From Ignavibacteria bacterium UBA6906 (GTDB lineage Bacteria; Bacteroidota; Ignavibacteria; UBA10030; UBA6906), in NCBI GenBank assembly GCA_002451155.1, contig DKBG01000028.1:1-6089 (forward strand): a stretch of DNA of 6,089 nt, read 5' to 3'. The notes under the pieces are model-generated. The model had not been told where the DNA came from. It saw only the letters and a list, made by a program, of their open reading frames with translations, and made no database searches. This document shows positions 1 to 4,165 of this stretch, in pieces. The position numbers and the translations under genes were made by a program. Numbering within the stretch: position 1 is the stretch's first letter; every line of letters starts with the position of its first letter.

Positions 1-80
1 GGCCCCGTAGCTCAACGGATACCCGCCCGACCGAACGCGGAAGGGATGCGTTCGGTCGTTCGGGCGGGGAGCAACAGCCT
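1..80 (+). pseudogene. Partial tRNA-Arg copy (5' 33 nt) split by a palindrome
   Basis: Bases 1-21 are identical to bases 333-353, the start of the intact tRNA-Arg, and bases 69-80 are identical to 354-365. Together they reproduce the first 33 nt of that tRNA. The two parts are separated by exactly 47 bp (22-68), a near-perfect palindrome. The break falls at the 3' edge of the D-loop, so the D-stem halves (GCTC at 10-13 and GAGC at 69-72) still flank the insert. The anticodon, T-arm and 3' acceptor strand are absent; after base 80 the sequence no longer matches. It cannot be a working tRNA. It is either a leftover of a duplication or insertion event, or a retained 5' leader structure for the nuclease ORF that follows. 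The window begins exactly at tRNA base 1, so an assembly-edge artefact must be kept in mind. Confidence 0.8.
22..68. repeat. 47-bp palindromic insert in the tRNA-Arg fragment
   Basis: Bases 22-30 (CCCGCCCGA) pair with 60-68 (TCGGGCGGG), and bases 31-38 (CCGAACGC) pair with 48-55 (GCGTTCGG). This gives 17 perfect base pairs, a 4-nt bulge (TCGT, 56-59) on the 3' side and a 9-nt loop (39-47). The palindrome ends coincide exactly with the junctions to tRNA sequence on both sides, as expected for a discrete inserted element rather than chance structure. A REP-like or MITE-like unit is the likeliest reading, but no known family is recognised. There is no T-run after it, so it is not a standard terminator. 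Confidence 0.75.
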
Positions 81-92
81 GCGGGACGGGTG

Positions 93-377
93 ATGTTCGT
101 ATATGTGTTGCGGAGTCTGAAGGACGGAAAGCGATATGTGGGGATGGCGGGAGATGTTGAGAAGCGGCTGGAGGAACACAATCGGGGTCATGTCCGATCC
201 ACGAAAGGTCGTCGGCCGTTCGTTCTTGTAATCAGTGAAGAATGTGAGGATCTTCGGGCAGCGCGGGTGAAAGAAAAGTACTATAAGAGCGCGGCAGGAC
301 GTCGTACGCTGGATACTCTTGAAGAACTTCTCGGCCCCGTAGCTCAACGGATAGAGCAACAGCCTTCTAAGCTGTAG
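93..377 (+). CDS. GIY-YIG domain endonuclease-like protein, C-terminus inside tRNA-Arg
   Basis: A 94-residue protein filled almost wholly by a GIY-YIG nuclease fold of the small stand-alone type (UPF0213/YhbQ-like). Visible motifs are FVYVL (2-6, the GIY strand), RYVG (14-17, the YIG strand), the expected catalytic Arg in EKRLEEH (R25, with H29 nearby), STKGRRPF (36-43) and the expected metal-binding Glu in KEKYYKS (E61). Family members cut DNA or have unclear substrates; the substrate here is unknown. Residues 81-94 are encoded by bases 333-374 of tRNA-Arg and the TAG stop is in its anticodon arm, so the protein tail is read from the tRNA. The ATG at 93 is chosen; a GTG at 90 is in frame just before it. 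The start has only a weak GGGACGGG-like ribosome site. The partial tRNA copy upstream suggests a mobile cassette. The domain call is fairly sure; mobility is inference. Confidence 0.8.
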   Translation: MFVYVLRSLKDGKRYVGMAGDVEKRLEEHNRGHVRSTKGRRPFVLVISEECEDLRAARVKEKYYKSAAGRRTLDTLEELLGPVAQRIEQQPSKL

Positions 378-405
378 GTTCCGCGTTCGAATCGCGGCGG
401 GGTCA
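333..405 (+). tRNA. tRNA-Arg (anticodon UCU)
   Basis: A full cloverleaf of 73 nt. The acceptor stem GGCCCCG pairs with CGGGGTC (one G-U), the D-stem is GCTC/GAGC, and the anticodon stem ACAGC/GCTGT encloses loop CTTCTAA with anticodon TCT (366-368). The variable loop is 5 nt and the T-arm is CCGCG-TTCGAAT-CGCGG. The discriminator is A405; CCA is not encoded. It decodes AGA/AGG codons. Its 5' half overlaps in sense with the end of the GIY-YIG ORF, and tRNA-Glu follows 20 nt later, so the two tRNAs are probably co-transcribed. Confidence 0.97.
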
Positions 406-425
406 CAACCGACCACCAATTAGTC

Positions 426-498
426 GCCCCCATCGTCTAGAGGCCTAGGACACGGGCTTTTCAAGCCTGTAACACGAGTTCGAATCTCGTTGGGGGCA
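426..498 (+). tRNA. tRNA-Glu (anticodon UUC)
   Basis: A full cloverleaf of 73 nt. The acceptor stem GCCCCCA pairs with TGGGGGC, the D-stem is GTCT/GGAC, and the anticodon stem CGGGC/GCCTG (one G-U) encloses loop TTTTCAA with anticodon TTC. The variable loop is short and the T-arm is ACGAG-TTCGAAT-CTCGT. The discriminator is A498 and no CCA is encoded. It decodes GAA/GAG. The convergent lipoprotein gene ends 24 nt downstream and no clear terminator is visible between them. Confidence 0.97.
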
Positions 499-522
499 CA
501 TCGTACAACCCCTCCGCTCTCC

Positions 523-1272
523 CTACTGCCACGCCTTCTCCGGTGCGACAACGTGAACATCTCTCCCTCTTTTCAACACTTGAGCAGGGGGCGTGGCCAG
601 TCCGATTTTTTCGCCGTGCCAGAGAACCATGATCTTCCCGGGTGATCTCCCGATGAGACCGGCTACTCCGAGGAATGTCGAATCTCCGGAAGCCGTCACA
701 GCAACAGCAATGCATCGTTCCCCCTTCTCATTCAAGATCCCGGAATCGGGCCCCGGATCGAGAATGTACCTGTCGCCACTCCCGAGAAGGGAACCGATGA
801 TCAGCCCAGTGGTTCCGCCGATGAGGCCGCCGGTCACGCCACCCGCAGCTGCTGCAATGGGGGCCGTAAGGGCAGCACCGACCTGGTCGGCGAAGTCCGT
901 CCGCTTCACCGAAGTGTGTTCCTTCAGTGCCATCGACGATCCGATCGTTCCACCGATAACCATGCCGCCGAGACAGCCGAGGATTGATCCCACCACGCTG
1001 GCTGATTTCGAGACGGAAGCAACAGCCGTCAGAGGGACCACTGTTGGTGTACTTGTTTTCTCATTCCGGAACATTACTGAATCTCCGAAGGAATTGAAGA
1101 TCACATCTTCGTGGAAGGAACCATCTGTCAGCGCGATGTCCACCTCCTTGCCTTGTAGCTTCTTCATGCCCGTGGATATATCGGCTGGTGACTCCCCCCA
1201 GAGTTCATGCGTACTCATGCATCCTGAAAACCCCGCGGCGGCCAGGCAGCAGAGCAATAATCCAGTTTTCAT
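523..1272 (-). CDS. Predicted lipoprotein with glycine-zipper segments
   Basis: A 249-residue protein, not matched to a named family. Residues 1-18 are a lipoprotein signal peptide ending AAGFSGC, with Cys18 the likely lipidated residue. Residues about 40-88 (GKEVDIALTDGSF...VPLTAVASV) look like the small SH3-like beta-barrel common in bacterial lipoproteins, with the pattern 'K-D-G ... D-S-V ... V-P-L'. Two hydrophobic, Gly/Ala-rich stretches follow at about 91-115 and 131-166 with repeated GxxxG-type spacing (glycine zippers), which could insert into or associate with a membrane. The C-terminal 80 residues are again strand-rich. The ATG at 1272 is supported by GGAGG (1278-1282), 5 nt away. 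It lies about 100 nt downstream of two lipoprotein genes on the same strand and faces the tRNA genes. The function is unknown; an outer-membrane stress or structural role is only a guess. Confidence 0.8.
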   Translation of the reverse strand: MKTGLLLCCLAAAGFSGCMSTHELWGESPADISTGMKKLQGKEVDIALTDGSFHEDVIFNSFGDSVMFRNEKTSTPTVVPLTAVASVSKSASVVGSILGCLGGMVIGGTIGSSMALKEHTSVKRTDFADQVGAALTAPIAAAAGGVTGGLIGGTTGLIIGSLLGSGDRYILDPGPDSGILNEKGERCIAVAVTASGDSTFLGVAGLIGRSPGKIMVLWHGEKIGLATPPAQVLKRGRDVHVVAPEKAWQ

Positions 1273-1314
1273 ATCATCCTCCGTCGTTAGCGAGTTTCTC
1301 TCTGAGCCAACTTC

Positions 1315-1334
1315 GGGAGGAAGGGGGGGAAGGG
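1315..1334 (+). promoter_or_regulatory. G-quadruplex motif
   Basis: Four runs of at least three G occur within 20 bases on the plus strand: 1315-1317, 1323-1325, 1327-1329 and 1332-1334, with loops of 5, 1 and 2 nt. This meets the usual G3+N1-7 rule. It is in the leader between two minus-strand genes, so the plus strand is the template and the RNA is C-rich here, free of long G runs. It could slow polymerase, or the C-rich RNA could serve Rho loading. No function is shown by sequence alone. Confidence 0.4.
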
Positions 1335-1335
1335 T

Positions 1336-1391
1336 GTCACAAATTCGTCATGATTCTGTCACGATCGGCCAGCCTACGTGACGAATGTGAC
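1336..1391 (-). promoter_or_regulatory. Long inverted repeat between lipoprotein genes (attenuator/terminator-like)
   Basis: Bases 1336-1350 (GTCACAAATTCGTCA) and 1379-1391 (TGACGAATGTGAC) are inverted copies: 13 base pairs if a 2-nt AA bulge is allowed, with a 28-nt loop. A competing inner stem, GTCACG (1358-1363) with CGTGAC (1377-1382), uses part of the same arm. One arm lies in the last codons (VTFVT) and stop of the lipoprotein gene at 1374-1712. In the minus-strand RNA the structure is followed by a C-rich, G-poor tract, not a U-run, so a Rho-dependent terminator or attenuator fits better than an intrinsic one. Confidence 0.45.
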
Positions 1392-1712
1392 CCAGACTCT
1401 GTCAGCCAGGTGTACAATCGAGTAGGTCTTGAATTGGGCGACCCACCAGTCCTCGGATCCAACAGGGACCGAAATCATTCCATTCACGGGATCTCCGGAT
1501 GGGCGAAACTTGAACTCGAGATTCAGGTCCTTGACCAGCTGCTCGGCTTGTTCGACAGTAGTACCCGGTTTAAAGATAACTCCGATAACACCTGGGACAA
1601 CGCTTGTGTGATCAGTGGGCGGGGGCTTGGCAGGAACAGCAGGCTCCTCACCCATATCCGAGCATCCGAAGAGGGTAATGGTGAGGAGAAATATGGATAC
1701 GTGTTTCAGCAT
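1374..1712 (-). CDS. Lipoprotein with subtilase-propeptide-like domain
   Basis: A 112-residue predicted lipoprotein. Residues 1-17 (MLKHVSIFLLTITLFGC) form a signal peptide with lipobox LFGC and Cys17 lipidated. A Pro-rich linker follows (24-40). From residue 40, VPGVIGVIFKPGTTVEQAEQ and later ISVPVGSEDWWVAQFK...IVHLADR follow the pattern of the propeptide/inhibitor I9-like fold found before subtilisin-type proteases ('V-x-F-K-P-G ... E-E-A ... V-x-V-P-x-G-x-E ... V-x-x-A'). No protease domain is attached. This start is chosen over an in-frame GTG at 1742 because it begins the signal peptide; no Shine-Dalgarno site is visible. The gene starts 22 nt after the preceding lipoprotein gene ends, so the two are probably one operon. 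It may act as an envelope-anchored protease inhibitor or simply as a binding fold; the family call is inference from pattern. Confidence 0.7.
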   Translation of the reverse strand: MLKHVSIFLLTITLFGCSDMGEEPAVPAKPPPTDHTSVVPGVIGVIFKPGTTVEQAEQLVKDLNLEFKFRPSGDPVNGMISVPVGSEDWWVAQFKTYSIVHLADRVWVTFVT

Positions 1713-1734
1713 ACACGAATCGTACGGTGGGGAG

Positions 1735-2079
1735 TCATACACAGGGCAGACAATCGACGATGTCTACAAGGACGGTTTCCCCCTGCTTAGCCTCGGCCTC
1801 GAAATCGATGTACCGGTAAACGGGCCCACCCCTGTTAATTCCATATGCCCTGATGACGTACTTTCCTGGGGACACGGAAAACACAGCCTGACCAAGCGAG
1901 TCTGTTCGTACCGAGTCACCTGTTTGAAGAAGTACAATCGGTATATCGGGAATCCCCTGGTCTTCCCAATGCACCTTTGCTACGATCAGGGTAGGGTGGT
2001 GAAGAGGAGGCTCTTCTCCGTTGTCGGAACATCCGAGGAGTAGAATGGCAAAGAGGAATATGGAGAATTGCCGATTCAT
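1735..2079 (-). CDS. Lipoprotein with carboxypeptidase-regulatory-like beta domain
   Basis: A 114-residue predicted lipoprotein with signal peptide MNRQFSIFLFAILLLGC (lipobox LLGC, Cys17). Residues about 30-108 have the layout of a prealbumin/carboxypeptidase-regulatory-like beta-sandwich: an opening strand (LIVAKVHW), a 'G-I-P-D-I-P-I-V-L' segment, 'D-S-V-R-T-D-S-L-G-Q-A-V-F' (the usual 'T-D-x-x-G' turn) and 'V-S-P-G-K-Y-V-I-R-A'. Such domains bind or support partners on the cell surface and have no catalytic residues. The C-terminus carries CLPC (110-113), possibly a disulfide. Its signal peptide closely matches that of the next gene, including GCSDxGEEP after the lipobox. The ATG at 2079 has no good Shine-Dalgarno site. 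This is probably the first gene of a minus-strand lipoprotein operon. Confidence 0.72.
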   Translation of the reverse strand: MNRQFSIFLFAILLLGCSDNGEEPPLHHPTLIVAKVHWEDQGIPDIPIVLLQTGDSVRTDSLGQAVFSVSPGKYVIRAYGINRGGPVYRYIDFEAEAKQGETVLVDIVDCLPCV

Positions 2080-2093
2080 AGGGTCTCTAACTA

Positions 2094-2099
2094 ATTATA
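2094..2099 (-). promoter_or_regulatory. Possible -10 box before the lipoprotein operon
   Basis: On the minus strand these bases read TATAAT, a perfect sigma-70-type -10 hexamer, 14 nt before the ATG at 2079. The 5' leader would be only about 8 nt, which agrees with the missing Shine-Dalgarno site. No convincing -35 hexamer is present at 16-18 bp spacing, so the call is tentative. Confidence 0.3.
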
Positions 2100-2229
2100 C
2101 GAATACCAGCCCTGGAATACCTACCGTGAATGATGGAGAAACAGGTTATTCTTTGTTTTTGGTGGAGCCATGCTTGACGACTTTCTGTGGAACACTTTTC
2201 CGCGACAAACCTGTGCGCAAGAAGGGTCC

Positions 2230-2379
2230 ATGAACAAGAAGGATCCCATTATATTTGCCATTACGGCAGTCATCGGGTTGGCCGTATGGGTGGACATCAC
2301 GGGTATTTCCGGCAAGGCAGAGGCGTGGGACAGTCCTCTCTTCTTCAGAATTAGTTTACCCGTGATGTTGATGAAGTAA
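2230..2379 (+). CDS. Small membrane protein, probably truncated
   Basis: A 49-residue protein beginning MNKKDPIIFAI. Residues about 6-26 form one transmembrane helix (PIIFAITAVIGLAVWVDITGI). A polar, W-containing loop (GKAEAWDSP) is followed by the start of a second hydrophobic segment (LFFRISLPVMLM), which stops abruptly at Lys-stop. This shape suggests the first third of a longer multi-helix membrane protein whose 3' part is missing, though a genuine 49-residue protein cannot be excluded. The ATG at 2230 is preceded by AAGAAGGG (2219-2226); an in-frame ATG at 2170 would add 20 residues that do not look like part of the fold. An intrinsic terminator begins 21 nt after the stop. The function is unknown. 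Confidence 0.55.
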   Translation: MNKKDPIIFAITAVIGLAVWVDITGISGKAEAWDSPLFFRISLPVMLMK

Positions 2380-2399
2380 GCTTGAACACTGCTCACAAT

Positions 2400-2425
2400 A
2401 AAAGGCCCGGAAGACTGGGCCTTTT
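2400..2425 (+). terminator. Intrinsic terminator
   Basis: AAAAGGCCC (2400-2408) and GGGCCTTTT (2417-2425) form a perfect 9-bp stem with an 8-nt loop. The descending arm ends in a T-run and continues TTTTGTGTTT. It lies 21 nt after the stop of the small membrane protein gene and would end that transcript. The A-rich left arm means it could also work in the other direction, although no minus-strand gene is seen to need it. Confidence 0.8.
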
Positions 2426-3156
2426 GTGTTTCAGGACGAGCCGGCACAAGTGGGCAAGGATTAAGAAATGAAGTCTTGAAAGAAATGAACGAACTTCAGG
2501 ATTTTGAGAACGAGAATTGGAGCAGGGGGACTGTTTGAAATTGGCTCTGCTCAAGGCTCCGGGAAAGCGATATCCGGGCCTTAGCTTTTGAGGCCGGAAG
2601 ATTCGGTGGACTTTGCACCAGAATCGTGATAAATCGCATACGGTGTCCGAATAATCTGATGGCAACCCTAATGTCCTCACATTTCATCCCGCCGGGGTGG
2701 GTCGCTGAGCATGGCTCTATGCGAGGTGGCACGATCTGGAGGCATTTACTGGCCGGGTTGATAGAGGAACTACATGCAGTCCAGCGGGGTCTTATTGAGA
2801 TGAGGGGGCCATTGTGGAACGATCTCGGTTTACGAATGTTATGATATATGTGCGTGGAGCATTTCGCTTGTGAGCGTGCGACGCGCGTGATCTTGAGGCG
2901 GCGTCTGTGATGGTTTCCGTCGTTACGGCGGGCCTATTGGCCGCCTGCTGATTTGAACCGCGCAAAGGCAGATCCACATTCGCCAAAGCCACTGGTTGTT
3001 TGGGCCGGCAGCAAAGGCAGAAGGCCGCTCAATATATCCAGATTTGGAGTCGCCTGGCCTGCTGTGTCCTCTTTCCTCCGATCACGGCGGCGGCTTACAC
3101 GATACTCGAATTCTCGAGGTTCTTGACCGTGTATTCTTGCAGACGAGGGAGATCCC
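2426..3156. other. Gene-less stretch with hairpins and a short repeat
   Basis: No open frame here has a recognisable domain together with a good ribosome site; the open frames up to about 95 codons look random in composition. What can be seen: a stem of CCGGGCCT (2574-2581) with AGGCCGG (2591-2597) with one bulged base; a second stem GGCGGGCC/GGCCGCC at 2927-2945 with a TATT loop; and an 11-bp direct repeat GCAAAGGCAGA at 2962-2972 and 3011-3021. A 17-codon ORF starting MNELQDFENE lies at 2486-2539, but nothing supports it beyond its start codon. The stretch may be decayed coding sequence or hold an unrecognised RNA. Confidence 0.5.
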
Positions 3157-3537
3157 ATGAACCCCGCACAGGTTAAGCCAAAGACGGTCAGTGAATTTAT
3201 CAAGGCTGCACCGAGAGAATCTCGGGCACATTTGCGCGAGATACGGGCCTGCATCAGGAAGGCGGCGCCTGGTGCGAAAGAAGGTTTGAAGTGGGGAATG
3301 CCTGCGTATACGGACAGACGAATTCTCGTCATGTTCGCAGGGTACAGGCATCATGTAGGTTTCTACCCAACCTCGTCCGCGATCAGAGCGTTCAAAAAGG
3401 ACCTTGCCGGATACAAGACATCAACCGGCTCAATCCAGTTCCCGCTGGACAGGCCGCTCCCAAAATCTCTGATTCGGAAAATCACGTTGTTTCGGGTCCG
3501 AGACGCTACGGAAGGCAATCGAAGATGGAGGTCATGA
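3157..3537 (+). CDS. DUF1801 (YdhG-like) domain protein
   Basis: A 126-residue cytoplasmic protein that matches the DUF1801/YdhG-like fold along nearly its whole length. Hallmarks are KPKTVSEFIKAAP (7-19), an Arg/Lys-rich helix LREIRACIRKAAPGAKE (26-42), KWGMPAY (45-51), HHVGFYPTSSAIRAFKKDL (65-83) and YKTSTGSIQFPLDRPLP (86-102), then IRKITLFRV (106-114). The fold is related to proteins such as Bacillus YdhG/Fra-like iron chaperone candidates, but most members have no proven function. The length is usual for the family. The C-terminal dozen residues (ATEGNRRWRS) look unlike the usual Glu/Lys-rich tail and may be worn. The ATG at 3157 is supported by AGGGAG (3146-3151), 5 nt away. It is not in an operon with a visible neighbour. 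Confidence 0.88.
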   Translation: MNPAQVKPKTVSEFIKAAPRESRAHLREIRACIRKAAPGAKEGLKWGMPAYTDRRILVMFAGYRHHVGFYPTSSAIRAFKKDLAGYKTSTGSIQFPLDRPLPKSLIRKITLFRVRDATEGNRRWRS

Positions 3538-4150
3538 TTGCTGTTTGGGTGGATTTTCCTTTCTTGCCGCCCGGGGCAGAGTCAGGTGAGGACGCTCCAC
3601 TCTATCTCCTGACCGCCTGTTCCGGAGCCCCCCGGGGGAGGTATTCGGGCCGGATCTATGTGCTTCAATAAACCGGCATGGCCCGTTGGTGGAAGATTGT
3701 GGGAGTCCAGAGTCACTATCAATTGTGGTGTCCCGTTGAGATTGTTCGAACGAGCAGTGATCAATCAGCGCCTGGCCAATTCTCAGCGACGCGCCCGTGA
3801 AAATCTGACCGGACTGCCGTAGAACGCCGGTCATTGAAGGGCATTCGGTTCGTGTGAACACCTCCCCTGAGGTCGGGGGATATCAGGAAGTCGAGAGCGC
3901 ACGTGGCCGGTCCTGGGGCCAGTACCTCATTTGCAGTATTTTTTGGCATCCGGTTCCCAGGAAGCTTCAAAATAGTTGTTTATTGAGGGCGACACCTCAT
4001 GTAGCGAAAAAGTTCTTGCCAGTGACTGCAAGTTTCCGTACGGTGGGCGAGAGCAGTTCGCTACTTGGCCTTTGACCGAACTGATTTCCGTGGCCCGAGA
4101 ATTTCAGCCAGGCGAACGGTTGTGGTGTCTTTGTTCTTTGCAGGAAAATC
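3538..4150. other. Gene-less stretch upstream of the cytochrome operon
   Basis: No convincing gene is visible. Short open frames on both strands lack recognisable motifs; the longest plus-strand ones (for example MIAVWVDFPFLPPGAES from 3534) have no ribosome site of note. A GC-rich dyad, CCCCCGGGGG (3629-3638), sits inside weak outer arms TCCGG (3621-3625) and CCGGA (3650-3654). The last 200 bases should hold the promoter of the cytochrome operon; a TTGACC at 4073-4078 resembles a -35 hexamer, but no -10 box stands at the right distance. Confidence 0.5.
4015..4032. promoter_or_regulatory. Compact dyad, possible operator
   Basis: CTTG-C-CAGT-G-ACTG-CAAG is an inverted repeat with 8-bp arms around a single central G and one unpaired C in the left arm. 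It lies about 120-135 bp before the cytochrome operon start codons. Such tight symmetry suits a dimeric DNA-binding protein more than an RNA hairpin, whose loop would be too small. No regulator family is recognised. Confidence 0.3.
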
Positions 4151-4165
4151 ATGTCGGAGGCAGCT

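Noticed and set aside
22..68. The palindrome as an ordinary intrinsic terminator of an upstream gene
   Set aside because: No T-run follows on either strand, and its ends coincide exactly with tRNA sequence, which fits an insertion better.
1..405. CRISPR or phage attachment repeat as explanation of the tRNA duplication
   Set aside because: There is only one pair of repeats, the duplicated part is the tRNA 5' end instead of the usual 3' end, and no integrase is present.
12..419. 135-codon open frame on the minus strand across the tRNA-Arg
   Set aside because: It runs antisense through a tRNA and the GIY-YIG ORF; its N-terminal part (AAIRTRNLQLRRLLLYPLSYGA) is the familiar product of reading a tRNA backwards.
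593..1381. 262-codon open frame on the plus strand
   Set aside because: It is the antisense shadow of the lipoprotein gene at 523-1272, which has a signal peptide, lipobox and GGAGG site; the plus-strand product is Pro/Ser/Thr-rich and resembles no domain.
1188..1790. 200-codon open frame on the plus strand
   Set aside because: It crosses two minus-strand lipoprotein genes and the gap between them, with no domain pattern or ribosome site.
2934..2965. T-arm-like GGTTCAAATC on the minus strand near 2950-2960
   Set aside because: The flanking bases do not form a T-stem and no acceptor or anticodon arm can be found, so it is not a tRNA.
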